Source: JAGLQA01 sp023135565
Lineage (GTDB): Bacteria; Acidobacteriota; Aminicenantia; UBA2199
Assembly: GCA_030639305.1 (NCBI GenBank)
Contig: DAOWCY010000050.1
Coordinates: forward strand, 1-37,961
Length of the DNA: 37,961 bases
Direction: 5' to 3'
The notes beneath the pieces were generated by a model, which was not told the origin of the DNA, did no database searches, and worked only from the letters and a program-made list of their open reading frames with translations. Below are positions 22,758-30,762 of this stretch, piece after piece. Position 1 is the first letter of the stretch. The number at the start of each line of letters is the position of its first letter. Position numbers and translations under genes: made by a program.

Positions 22758-24122
22758 ATGATTAAGATTTTATTGGTTGAAGATCAAGCCGACCTGAGAG
22801 AAATTGTCAGGATGCAATTGGAAATCCAGGAGTTCCTGGTGGATGAAGCGGTTAACTTGACAGAAGCAGCCCTAAAACTCGAACGGGGCGCCTATGACGT
22901 GGTCATCTTAGATTTGAAATTACCCGACGGCACCAGCATCAGCCTGTTCGACAAATTCCCCCAGAAACTGGCTTCTAAATCGATTATCATGACTGCCAAC
23001 GCCACCGTTCCCAGCGTCGTGGAAGCCATTAAAAAAGGCGCTTTTAACTACCTGGAAAAACCGGTGGAAGAAGAATTGCTCATCGCCCAGGTGAAAAAAA
23101 TAGTCCAACTGAACCACCGGGAAGACAGGTACCGTTCCATGGAAAGCGAGATGGGTTCGGACTACCGTTTCGAGGACATCATCTATGAAAGCAAGCAGAT
23201 GGCGGAAATTATCGACCGCGCCAAAATCCTGGCAAAAACCAACAATACCGTTCTAATCCAGGGTGAAACAGGCGTGGGCAAAGAGGTGATCTCCCGCTCC
23301 ATCCATAACTTCTCCTTGAGAAAAGAGGAGATTTTCCTGCCGGTCAACTGCGCCTCTATCCCCAGCGAACTTTTCGAATCCGAGCTTTTCGGTTTTGAGA
23401 AAGGCGCCTTTACCGGTGCCGTAAGCAGTTACAGCGGCAGGTTTATCCAGGCCGACAAGGGGACGCTTTTTCTCGACGAGATCGGTGAACTGCCCCTGCC
23501 TATCCAGGCCAAATTGCTGCGTATTTTAGATGAGAATGTTATCTACCAACTGAAAAGTAAAAAAGCCACGAAAGTGGATATCAGGCTGATAGCAGCTACC
23601 AACAAAGACCTTAATGATGAAGTCAATTTGAAACAATTCCGGGGTGATCTTTATTACCGTTTAAAGGAGTCGTCGCTGTTGATCCCGCCGCTGCGGGAGC
23701 GAGTGGAGGATATTTTGGTCTTAGTATTCCATTTTATTAAGATTTACAACCATATTTACAACCGCGCTGTAACCCGGATCAGCAAAGAAGCGGAGAGCTA
23801 TCTTTTGAACTACTCCTGGCGCGGTAATGTGCGCGAGCTCAAAAACACCGTCAAGAGCATTATTCCTTTTAAGAAGAACAACACCATCGACTTAGATGAT
23901 CTTTCATATTCGATTATCGAAGGCAAAGAGGCCGGGAAAAAGCAGTTGCCCACCCTGGATGAGCATGAAAAAAAATATGTAATTAAGGTTTTGAAGGCCA
24001 CTAGTTTTAACATAACGCGGGCAGCGGAAGTATTGGGTATTAACCGGCCCCGTTTGTATCGTAAGATCAAGCAGTTCCAGTTAGAGGACACGGTCCAGGG
24101 CACCGACACACAGCCTGCCTAA
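22758..24122 (+). CDS. NtrC-family sigma54-dependent response regulator
   Basis: A 454-aa transcription activator. Receiver domain 1-120 with phospho-acceptor Asp52 (VVILDLKLPDG), acidic pair Glu8/Asp9 and Lys in YLEKP. AAA+ domain with Walker A GETGVGKE, the sigma54-contact motif GAFTGA, Walker B GTLFLDEIGELP, and SWRGNVREL. A Fis-type helix-turn-helix ends it (ATSFNITRAAEVLGINRPRL). The start has GAAGG upstream. No sensor kinase gene is adjacent, so it is an orphan regulator. The leader contains a family II element. Confidence 0.95.
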   Translation: MIKILLVEDQADLREIVRMQLEIQEFLVDEAVNLTEAALKLERGAYDVVILDLKLPDGTSISLFDKFPQKLASKSIIMTANATVPSVVEAIKKGAFNYLEKPVEEELLIAQVKKIVQLNHREDRYRSMESEMGSDYRFEDIIYESKQMAEIIDRAKILAKTNNTVLIQGETGVGKEVISRSIHNFSLRKEEIFLPVNCASIPSELFESELFGFEKGAFTGAVSSYSGRFIQADKGTLFLDEIGELPLPIQAKLLRILDENVIYQLKSKKATKVDIRLIAATNKDLNDEVNLKQFRGDLYYRLKESSLLIPPLRERVEDILVLVFHFIKIYNHIYNRAVTRISKEAESYLLNYSWRGNVRELKNTVKSIIPFKKNNTIDLDDLSYSIIEGKEAGKKQLPTLDEHEKKYVIKVLKATSFNITRAAEVLGINRPRLYRKIKQFQLEDTVQGTDTQPA

Positions 24123-24155
24123 GGCCTTCTCGAATATCGGCAATAATTTTCCCGG

Positions 24156-24184
24156 TTGATTTTTTCTAAAAAAGAGTGTATATA
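24156..24184 (+). promoter_or_regulatory. Possible promoter of the MNT/HEPN operon
   Basis: TTGATT (24156-24161), 17 nt, TATATA (24179-24184). The predicted start would fall at or next to the ATG at 24191, and no Shine-Dalgarno is present, so the message might be leaderless. Confidence 0.4.
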
Positions 24185-24190
24185 TTATAT

Positions 24191-24484
24191 ATGCAACATA
24201 TTGAGAACGTTAAAAAGATTATCGAAGCACATAAGCAAGAAATTATAGAGAAATACCATATCTCTGAAATCGGAGTTTTCGGCTCTTATGTCCGGGATGA
24301 ACAGGAAACCGGAAGCGATATCGACATCCTGGTGTCTTTTAAGAAGCCCATCGGATTTATCAAATTTATGCGTTTGGAATTTTATCTTTCCGATCTTTTA
24401 GGCCAAAAAGTAGACCTTGTCACGAAAGACGCATTAAAACCCCACATCGGCTCGTTTATTTTGAAAGAGGCTCAATATGTCTGA
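24191..24484 (+). CDS. mntA: MNT-type nucleotidyltransferase antitoxin
   Basis: A 97-aa minimal nucleotidyltransferase. The active site is visible: GVFGSYVRDEQETGSDIDIL (Gly-Ser, then Asp-x-Asp), with a third acidic residue in KVDLVTKD. In MntA/HepT pairs the enzyme adds AMP to a tyrosine of the HEPN toxin and neutralises it. The start at 24191 is preferred over an in-frame GTG at 24176 because the promoter-like TATATA overlaps the latter. It overlaps the HEPN gene by 8 nt. Confidence 0.9.
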   Translation: MQHIENVKKIIEAHKQEIIEKYHISEIGVFGSYVRDEQETGSDIDILVSFKKPIGFIKFMRLEFYLSDLLGQKVDLVTKDALKPHIGSFILKEAQYV

Positions 24485-24836
24485 TAAACCAAAAAGAAAA
24501 AGAGTGTATAAAGACTACTTGAATGACATAAATGTGTCGATTGAAGAGATTCAAGAATTTACCTCGAATATGAGTTACAAGGATTTCTTTCTCGATAGAA
24601 AAACCTCCCATGCTGTTGTCAGGTGTTTTGAAATTATCGGGGAGGCAGTAAAAAACCTGCCTGTTGAGATCAAATCAAAATACCCGGAAGTCCCCTGGCG
24701 TGAGATTGCCGGTATGAGAGATAAGATGGCTCACGAATATTTTGGGATAGACTTAAAAATCGTCTGGCAAACGATTGGAGAAGATCTACCATCTTTTAAA
24801 TCATCAATCAAGGAATTAATCGACGAGGAAGAATAA
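24477..24836 (+). CDS. hepT: HEPN-domain toxin (HepT-like, DUF86)
   Basis: A 119-aa all-helical HEPN ribonuclease. The active-site and modification motif RX4HXY is intact: Arg81, His86, Tyr88 in GMRDKMAHEYFG. VVRCFEIIGEAVKNLP and YPEVPWREIAGM are family signatures. It is paired with the upstream MNT antitoxin (8-nt overlap) and expected to cleave RNA when unmodified. It appears functional. Confidence 0.92.
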   Translation: MSDKPKRKRVYKDYLNDINVSIEEIQEFTSNMSYKDFFLDRKTSHAVVRCFEIIGEAVKNLPVEIKSKYPEVPWREIAGMRDKMAHEYFGIDLKIVWQTIGEDLPSFKSSIKELIDEEE

Positions 24837-24882
24837 AATCAACTTTTTAACAAAAATGAAAGGAACTAAGGAGGCGAAATAA

Positions 24883-25803
24883 ATGGATATATGTCCCATT
24901 TGTGGAGAGGGATTATTAAATCGAAGTCAAGAGAATAAAAATGAAGAGTCTTTTTCCAATGTTGTTTGTATAATATGTGGGAAATATTCAATAGCTGGGA
25001 AACCTGAGATATTTAGCGTAGCACACACACCAATGGAACTGGAGGGGAATTATAAAAATAAAAACTATATACTATCGGGTGTGATAAGAAATGCCAACAA
25101 AATGGGAAAAACGATTATGGTTACTAAAAGCAACATAAGCGATCTCATCGATTCGGTATCGGTACCGGAAAATCCTTTTGAAATAATCGACCAAATATTA
25201 CTTTATATATACGAACTGGCATCTTCTGTACACGAATTCGTTCGGATAGAAATAAAACAATATCCCTTATTTTATGCCAAAAATTCAGGTGACTTAGATT
25301 ATTGTTTAAAACGAGCAAGAGAACATGGTTATCTTCAGAACTCAGCTTCTAAATTCCGCCTTACTTTAGACGGCTGGCAACGTGTCGAGGAATTACAAAG
25401 AAAAAAGATAGAATCAAGACAGGCATTTGTGGCGATGAAGTTTTCAGACGATTTAAAATCTATATGGACGGAAGGATTTGAACCGGCACTAAAAGAAACC
25501 GGGTACAAACCTATTCGCCTTGATTTTGTCGAACATAATGACAGGATCGACGATAAAATTATCGCGGAGATCAGGAAAAGTGGATTATTAGTGGCCGATT
25601 TAACCGGGAACAACGCAGGCGTCTATTTTGAAGCAGGTTTTGCATTGGGCTTAGATATCCCGGTAATTTGGACGTGCAGAAGTGATTTTATTGAAAAAAT
25701 TCATTTTGATACCAGGCAATACAATTATATCGTTTGGGAGAACCCAGCGGAGTTAAACGAAAAACTAAAAAATAGGATAGAAGCAACGCTGCCGTTACAA
25801 TAA
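24883..25803 (+). CDS. Zinc ribbon plus deoxyribosyltransferase/TIR-like fold protein
   Basis: A 306-aa cytoplasmic protein. The N-terminus has two Cys pairs (CPICGEG at 4-10 and CIICGKY at 29-35), a zinc ribbon. The middle (about 60-175) is helical and includes a winged-helix-like stretch (HGYLQNSASKFRLTLDGWQR). The C-terminal domain (about 178-265) resembles the nucleoside 2-deoxyribosyltransferase / TIR superfamily: RQAFVAMKF, IRLDFVEHNDRIDDKI, IRKSGLLVADLTGNNAGVYF and AGFALGLDIPVIW, with Glu250 as the likely catalytic residue. Such domains can cleave N-glycosidic bonds, including in NAD or nucleotides. AAGGAGG lies 8 nt upstream of ATG. It sits 46 nt after the HEPN gene and may be part of that defence-like unit. 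Confidence 0.72.
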   Translation: MDICPICGEGLLNRSQENKNEESFSNVVCIICGKYSIAGKPEIFSVAHTPMELEGNYKNKNYILSGVIRNANKMGKTIMVTKSNISDLIDSVSVPENPFEIIDQILLYIYELASSVHEFVRIEIKQYPLFYAKNSGDLDYCLKRAREHGYLQNSASKFRLTLDGWQRVEELQRKKIESRQAFVAMKFSDDLKSIWTEGFEPALKETGYKPIRLDFVEHNDRIDDKIIAEIRKSGLLVADLTGNNAGVYFEAGFALGLDIPVIWTCRSDFIEKIHFDTRQYNYIVWENPAELNEKLKNRIEATLPLQ

Positions 25804-25867
25804 AAAACGTTATAACACTTGCTTTTCCCGGTGGGTTTATTTTAACTTGAGTTCGGCTGTGCCGGTT

Positions 25868-26599
25868 TTAATTTTTTTTTGTCACCGCGACACTCAAGGA
25901 TTTGATCCGCTCACGGCAAGTTTTGGTGCCGCACTCCTTACAAAAAGGATAATTATTCTTAAATGCGTGTATCTTCCTCTCCCCGGCCACCAATACCCCG
26001 GAAACCGATTTTATAGGCATCATCAGGTAACTTTTGTTCAAAGTAATACCGATGGTTTGCGGTTTTAGATACTGGAAAAGCTTCCCCTGCCCGCTGATAT
26101 GCCAACCGCAGTAACCGGGACTATAGTTGAGCACAACGGTTGAATCCCCGGCCCGGCCCTCCTGTAACAGGCTTTCCAGGAAAAATTGTTCCGCCGCCGC
26201 CGCCGCTTTATCCGCGCAAAAAGAAGCTGCGGAATCGAGCATATATCCCATGGAAAGGTCTCCGTCCTCGAGCAGTTGAGCGATTTTTTCACTCACCTGC
26301 AATCCTATGGTGGCACCGAAAAGCGCTAAATGAGAGGCCTGCTCAAAGATATGCTGCAAAGGAGTATCTGCTTCATTCAACCCTTCGCCTTCGTATACAC
26401 GGGCAAATTCAGGTATGGAAATTTCATGGATAATGCCGATGGGTTCAGCCAGCTTCATGAAAAGCTCTACCGCGGAATAGTAAAGTTTTATTACCCTGGC
26501 AGAAGGTTTAACCCCGGGGCCGATGCCCTGGGTTTCAAATATGGCAACCCTGTCCGGTTCGATGTCTAATAGTGAATAATTTATAATTTCATTTTTCAT
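25868..26599 (-). CDS. Cobalamin-dependent methionine synthase activation-domain protein
   Basis: A 243-aa stand-alone protein related to the SAM-binding reactivation domain of MetH. Signatures: STVVLNYSPGYCGWHISGQG, LFQYLKPQTIGITLNKSYLM and MPIKSVSGVLVAG. A C-terminal Cys cluster (FCKECGTKTC) could hold a metal or iron-sulfur group. Such proteins are thought to reactivate oxidised corrinoid cofactors in methyltransfer systems. It is adjacent to an MttB-family methyltransferase on the same strand. I take the ATG at 26599. Upstream codons are repeat-derived. Confidence 0.85.
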   Translation of the reverse strand: MKNEIINYSLLDIEPDRVAIFETQGIGPGVKPSARVIKLYYSAVELFMKLAEPIGIIHEISIPEFARVYEGEGLNEADTPLQHIFEQASHLALFGATIGLQVSEKIAQLLEDGDLSMGYMLDSAASFCADKAAAAAEQFFLESLLQEGRAGDSTVVLNYSPGYCGWHISGQGKLFQYLKPQTIGITLNKSYLMMPIKSVSGVLVAGERKIHAFKNNYPFCKECGTKTCRERIKSLSVAVTKKN

Positions 26600-26616
26600 T
26601 ACATTTAATTTCTCTT

Positions 26617-26697
26617 TGCCTCCGGCGGCCCTGCCGGGGGCCAAACTTTTGAAAAAGTTTGAACAAAACTTCTAATAATTGAGAATCAAAAGCGCTG
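26617..26697. repeat. Family I palindromic repeat
   Basis: GCCTCCGGCGGCCCTGCCGG, the hairpin CAAACTTTT-GA-AAAAGTTTG, AACAAAACTTC and a GAGAATCAAAAGCGCTGCC tail. It separates the MttB gene from the reactivation-domain gene, with its CCGGAGGC end 19 nt from the latter's start codon. Confidence 0.9.
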
Positions 26698-26724
26698 CCT
26701 GCCTTTTTGTTATCCGAAAGCCCC

Positions 26725-28197
26725 TCATTGGCTCCCCTCGCCGTTGGGGAGGCGATCCATACCGCAGCCTTTGGCCGCTTGCTCCATGATTTCCGTTAAC
26801 CGGGATTTCACCTCTACGGGAAGCGACGAAGGCTCGTATTCGGAGATCAACCGGGCTACTTCCTGCCTGGCCCGCTCGCTCAGGCTTTGACTGCCTTCCT
26901 CCTGCCAGCGCTGCAGGTTGGTCCTGTCGATCACGCTGCCGGGGAAATAATGTTCCCGGCGCAAGTAGCGGCGGGTATGTTTGGAGATAATGCAGTGATT
27001 CTCTTTTAGAATCTCCTGGAAATGAGGCAAGGCGGGGAAATCTTCCCTGGCTTCAACGCCTTTAACCATACGCAGCATCATACCGCAGATTTCGTTATCC
27101 AAAACCAACTTCTCTATGCTGAAGCTGTTGACAAAATCGAGAACACCGGGTCCGGCAATATTGTTAATGCCGGAAAGAGCCGCCAGCACTGCACCCATGG
27201 AGGTCTCTAAACCGGCCTGGGCGTCCAGGCTTTTGGCATCGCTTAAAGAGATATAGGCCTGGGTGGGAATATTTAGATGCTTGCCGATTTCATTGTAAGA
27301 GCAGCAGAGCATGGCGGCTTCGATGGCGCTCATGGGAGTGGTTTCGTAACGCACATCGAAAGGAGCGGGAGCGCCGCCGTAAAGCATAGGCGCTCCGGGA
27401 GCGCTTAACTGGCCGATGACGATGCCGCTGAGGATTTCCACCGTATGTTCCACTAAAGAACCCACTAAGGTGACCGGCGCGATAAACCCGGGTATTGGTA
27501 CGGAGATCAACTCTACAGGAATACCGCTGCGGGCACATTCTACGATATTTTGGGAAATCACGTCACCCCATTTTAAAGGCGAAGTAGAACAACAAGAAAA
27601 GATGGTGAGGGGTTTCTCTTTTAATGCCGCTTCAGTTCCCCGCACTGCTTGCTGCATCTCTTTCATCACCGGGAAAGCTTCGCTGCTGAAAGTACCTGTT
27701 ACCACAGGTTTTTCGCCATAAAGCAGACTCAGGTAGAGGCGGTAACTGTCGGAAATTTTTTCATCCACATCGGTGGGAATAAAAGCCGTGCTCTGGGAAA
27801 CGATATGCGGCAGCCCGGCGGTAACTTTCGTATAATCGATATAATCCGCGCTAGTGGGTCGGCGCACCCGGCCCGTTTCGCCGTCTAAAACATTCAACGC
27901 GGATGAAGCGGGTGTAAAATAGATATTATCCGCTGAAAACTCATGGGTCAAGTTTCCAGTTACATCGAAAAGCTTAAAAGAAGAAGGCACGGTTTTTAGC
28001 GCCTGCTGGATTATATCCGGGGTAAGCAGGGCATGGGATTTTTCTAAATCAATTTTTGCCCCGGAATCGGCCAACAGGGAAAGGATTTCTTTATTCAGTA
28101 TAGTAACGCCCAATTTACAGAGAATTTCTTCGGCTTCGGACAATATTTTCTCGATTAATTCCCGGTTCAAAAACTTGGTCTTAGGTCGTACAGTCAT
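26725..28197 (-). CDS. MttB-family corrinoid methyltransferase (non-pyrrolysine)
   Basis: A 490-aa protein of the trimethylamine methyltransferase superfamily, a TIM barrel that moves a methyl group from a quaternary or tertiary amine to a corrinoid protein. Signatures: FTPASSALNVLDGETGRVRR, LTIFSCCSTSPLKWG, APMLYGGAPAPFDVRYETTP, YISLSDAKSLDAQAGLETSM and ALSGINNIAGPGVLDF. The frame is continuous without an internal amber codon, so it belongs with the non-pyrrolysine homologues; one studied member, MtgB, uses glycine betaine. The substrate here is unknown. Start: ATG at 28197 behind GAGGTG. The partner corrinoid-binding protein is not in the window. Confidence 0.93.
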   Translation of the reverse strand: MTVRPKTKFLNRELIEKILSEAEEILCKLGVTILNKEILSLLADSGAKIDLEKSHALLTPDIIQQALKTVPSSFKLFDVTGNLTHEFSADNIYFTPASSALNVLDGETGRVRRPTSADYIDYTKVTAGLPHIVSQSTAFIPTDVDEKISDSYRLYLSLLYGEKPVVTGTFSSEAFPVMKEMQQAVRGTEAALKEKPLTIFSCCSTSPLKWGDVISQNIVECARSGIPVELISVPIPGFIAPVTLVGSLVEHTVEILSGIVIGQLSAPGAPMLYGGAPAPFDVRYETTPMSAIEAAMLCCSYNEIGKHLNIPTQAYISLSDAKSLDAQAGLETSMGAVLAALSGINNIAGPGVLDFVNSFSIEKLVLDNEICGMMLRMVKGVEAREDFPALPHFQEILKENHCIISKHTRRYLRREHYFPGSVIDRTNLQRWQEEGSQSLSERARQEVARLISEYEPSSLPVEVKSRLTEIMEQAAKGCGMDRLPNGEGSQ

Positions 28198-28321
28198 AAA
28201 TTCACCTCGATGCAAAAGGCTTAGAATTCTTCACAGCCCATTTATTAAGTAATTTTCCAATCAACGAGCGGACGGCGTCCGCACCCTACGAGGGGCCTGG
28301 ATTCAAACTTCCTTAAGTGCT

Positions 28322-28351
28322 ATTATACCACGAATATAACGCTTCCGGCAA
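28322..28351 (-). promoter_or_regulatory. Promoter of the MttB gene
   Basis: Minus strand TTGCCG (28351-28346), 18 nt, perfect TATAAT (28327-28322). It implies a leader of about 115 nt that includes the GGACGCCGTCC inverted pair near 28270. Confidence 0.5.
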
Positions 28352-28443
28352 TAGAAATCCAGGTAATTATTCAGTTTTGCGAAAAGGTAAACTTAGATAA
28401 TTATGTGGGCTGCGGAGCGGCGGTTATGTTTGCCTGTCCCCCT

Positions 28444-28581
28444 TTATTTTGAAAGTGCCTTTTTGACTGCATCTGCTGAGATGTTTAAGTTTGACTCGAC
28501 CTCTTTTTTTTCAAAAGAGTAGCGTCCTTGTGATTGCAGCCTGTCTACAAAGCTTTTGACGGTTTCTATTCTCATCTTCAT
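28444..28581 (-). pseudogene. AbiEi-type antitoxin remnant (N-terminal wing only)
   Basis: 45 codons from the ATG at 28581: MKMRIETVKSFVDRLQSQGR, then YSFEKKEVESNLNISADAVK and KALSK, then TAA. This resembles the N-terminal winged-helix of AbiEi-family antitoxins, in which KKAL would continue into an R-L-x-KKG turn and a wing. Here the reading frame stops and no continuation is seen in any frame downstream, and no AbiEii toxin follows. It keeps its own promoter (28675-28647) and a palindrome in the leader. Confidence 0.6.
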
Positions 28582-28751
28582 TTCCCGTATGCAAAAAGAG
28601 ACACTTTTTGTCCCCTTATGCATATACAAAAATAACTCACACCAATACTATACCATTTTCTATTAACCATTTCAAGGTAGTATTCGATAAAAATGTAAGC
28701 TTTTTTATTTTGCCTAAGAATTTTCTGGGCAGCCTGGAAATCCTCTATCAT
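28578..28751 (-). CDS. Possible 57-aa protein between the ABC exporter and the AbiEi remnant
   Basis: An open frame starting MIEDFQAAQKILRQNKKAYI and ending RGQKVSLFAYGK. It begins 14 nt after the ABC exporter stop and its TGA overlaps the AbiEi remnant start (ATGA), which looks like coupling. Against it: no ribosome site, no recognised family, and a promoter plus palindrome lie inside it. It may be chance coding over the promoter region. Confidence 0.3.
   Translation of the reverse strand: MIEDFQAAQKILRQNKKAYIFIEYYLEMVNRKWYSIGVSYFCICIRGQKVSLFAYGK
28592..28610. promoter_or_regulatory. Palindrome in the AbiEi remnant leader
   Basis: CAAAAAG-AGACA-CTTTTTG (28592-28610), 10 bp upstream of the remnant's start codon. 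AbiEi antitoxins repress their own promoters through inverted repeats, so this is a candidate operator. Confidence 0.45.
28647..28675 (-). promoter_or_regulatory. Promoter of the AbiEi remnant
   Basis: Minus strand TTGAAA (28675-28670), 17 nt, TATAGT (28652-28647). Confidence 0.55.
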
Positions 28752-28765
28752 GAACGGGCGCGGGG

Positions 28766-30676
28766 CTAATTCTGTAAAAACGCCTGGGTTTTGTAAAGCT
28801 TACTGTAAATGCCGCCTTTCCTGAGCAGTTGCCGGTGATTGCCCTGCTCTACTAACTTCCCTTTGTGAAGCACTAAAATACGGTCCACCATGCGTATAGT
28901 CGATAGACGGTGAGCAATAATAATGGCTGTCCGGTTACGCAGCAAATTGGCTGTAGCGGCTTCGATCAATTTCTCGGTTTCGGAGTCGATGTTGGAGGTG
29001 GCTTCATCGAGAATAACAATCTTCGACCGCCGCGCCACGGCACGGGTAAAACTCAACAACTGCTTCTGCCCGGCGGATAACCGTTTGCCTTCCTCCAGCA
29101 CATTCTCATCGTACCGCTGTGGGAGTTTCTCTATAAAACGATGAGCATAAACCTGCTCGGCTGCCTGGATTACGTCCTCACGGGATATGGCGGGATCGAA
29201 CATGGAAATATTATCCGCCACAGTGCCGGTAAATATAAAAGGGTCCTGGGAAATAGTGGATATCCCGGACCTTAAATCCCTTAGATCTATGCTGCCGACC
29301 TCTGCGTCGTCGAGCCGGATGGTCCCGGAATCTACATCGTAAAGCCGGTTCAACAGGTTGATTATGGTGGTCTTGCCACTGCCGGTGTAACCCACTAAGG
29401 CGACTCTCTCCCCGGGTTCGATGGTAAATGAGAGGTCTTTTAAAACCGGGTTACTTTCCGCATATGAAAAAGTAACCCTGTCGAAAACAATCCTGCCTGT
29501 AAAATTTTCGTCTAATTTTTGCGGGCTGCGGGCATCGGCTATGGTGGGTTTGCGGTCGCGGAACTTAAATATCCGTTCCGCCGCAGCCATGGCCGCTTGA
29601 AACATATTAAACCTTTCCGCCAAATGCCGCAGGGGCCGGAAAAACATATTGATGTAAAAGAAAAATGCAAAAATTTCCCCTACCTGGATCGAAATCCCTA
29701 TGGTTTTGTGGGCAAAGAAAAGGATGATCAACATGCCGCTGTTGGATACTACTTCCAGCACGGGAAAGTAAAGGGCATAGGCATGGACGACTTTTAGAAA
29801 AGCATCTAAATAAAAACAATTGGAGGTGGCAAAGGAGTATTTGGCTTTCTCTTTGTAATTAAACTGGATGATCTCGCGGATGCCGGTGATCGATTCCACT
29901 AAGGCCGTATTGATCTGGGCATTGGCTTTCCGCACCCCCCTGAACCCGGCGCGGATACTCTTCCTGAAAGCCATAGTTGCGCCTACAAATAGAGGCAGGG
30001 TTAAAAAAGTGAGCAGCGCCAGCTTATAGTTGATCAGCAGCATGGCTATTAGGATAAAAGAGATTTTGAGCAGTTCCGACAGCACCGTTAAAACGCCTTC
30101 GGAAATAAAATCGCGGATGGCTTCCACGTCGCTGGTGACAAAAGTAAGGCTCCTGCCTACTGCTGTTTTATCGAAATAATCATTGGATAAGTAAACAAGA
30201 TGGCGGAACAAGTCCAACCGTATGTCGAAAAGGAGACGCTGTCCTAAATAACGTATCGCGTAATTGAAGATTACCTGGAATATTAAGGCGCAGACCATCA
30301 AAATAAACAGCAGGGCGGCTGTGCGTTTAAGCCCTTCATAATCGCTGCCGGCAATGTTTTTGTCGATGCCTATCTTAATAAAATAGGGGGTAAGCACGTT
30401 GAAAAAACCGGCGGCCAACATCAAAACCAAAGAAATTACTATTAAAAATTTGTAGTTCTCTAAGTAGGGCAGCAGCCGCTTGAATAACCGCCAGTCATAT
30501 TTATGACCGGATATAAGATTTTCTTTCGACTGCGGCGCACCTTCTTGCCTTCGGCGACCAGGGGGGCTTTTTTGAAAAACCGCCCCCCTGGACCCCCCGA
30601 AAAACTTTTGTTTAGTCTTCCTCGAAAGCGAACAATCTTGATCAGGCGTTTTTTTGTTTTTCAATTTTCCTACCAT
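28766..30676 (-). CDS. ABC exporter half-transporter, catalytic-site subunit
   Basis: About 636 aa: a six-helix type I exporter membrane domain followed by a nucleotide-binding domain with Walker A GYTGSGKT, signature LSAGQ, Walker B IVILDEATSNID and switch His in IIAHRLS. It retains the catalytic Glu after Walker B. The open frame extends upstream through a family I repeat (KLFQKFGPRQGRRRQ). I start at the ATG at 30676, 12 nt after the repeat's GGAGG. A family III repeat (30545-30612) adds in-frame residues ending KSPPGRRRQEG before the first helix. Its partner is the gene at 30763. Together they form a heterodimeric exporter of the BmrCD/TM287-288 type. The substrate is unknown. Confidence 0.92.
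   Translation of the reverse strand: MVGKLKNKKTPDQDCSLSRKTKQKFFGGSRGAVFQKSPPGRRRQEGAPQSKENLISGHKYDWRLFKRLLPYLENYKFLIVISLVLMLAAGFFNVLTPYFIKIGIDKNIAGSDYEGLKRTAALLFILMVCALIFQVIFNYAIRYLGQRLLFDIRLDLFRHLVYLSNDYFDKTAVGRSLTFVTSDVEAIRDFISEGVLTVLSELLKISFILIAMLLINYKLALLTFLTLPLFVGATMAFRKSIRAGFRGVRKANAQINTALVESITGIREIIQFNYKEKAKYSFATSNCFYLDAFLKVVHAYALYFPVLEVVSNSGMLIILFFAHKTIGISIQVGEIFAFFFYINMFFRPLRHLAERFNMFQAAMAAAERIFKFRDRKPTIADARSPQKLDENFTGRIVFDRVTFSYAESNPVLKDLSFTIEPGERVALVGYTGSGKTTIINLLNRLYDVDSGTIRLDDAEVGSIDLRDLRSGISTISQDPFIFTGTVADNISMFDPAISREDVIQAAEQVYAHRFIEKLPQRYDENVLEEGKRLSAGQKQLLSFTRAVARRSKIVILDEATSNIDSETEKLIEAATANLLRNRTAIIIAHRLSTIRMVDRILVLHKGKLVEQGNHRQLLRKGGIYSKLYKTQAFLQN
30545..30612. repeat. Family III palindromic repeat inside the ABC exporter N-terminus
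   Basis: TGCCTTCGGCGACC, then the inverted pair CCAGGGGGG / CCCCCCTGG around a TTTTTTGAAAAA loop, then CCCCCCGAAAAACTTTTG. It is the near copy of the element inside the M28 domain (915-975) and is read in the same frame and orientation. Confidence 0.85.
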
Positions 30677-30680
30677 GAGA

Positions 30681-30752
30681 TTACTCTGCCTCCGGCGGCC
30701 CTGCCGGGGGCCAAACTTTTGAAAAAGTTTGAACAAAACTTCTTATTATTTC
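30681..30752. repeat. Family I palindromic repeat between the two ABC genes
   Basis: CTCTGCCTCCGGCGGCCCTG, CCGGGGGCC, hairpin CAAACTTTT-GA-AAAAGTTTG, AACAAAACTTCTTATTATT. It fills nearly the whole gap between the exporter subunits, and its CCGGAGGC end faces the downstream start codon. Confidence 0.9.
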
Positions 30753-30762
30753 CCTTTTTCAT

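Noticed and set aside
26725..28197. Pyrrolysine-containing MttB
   Set aside because: The reading frame has no internal TAG codon, so it is a non-pyrrolysine family member.
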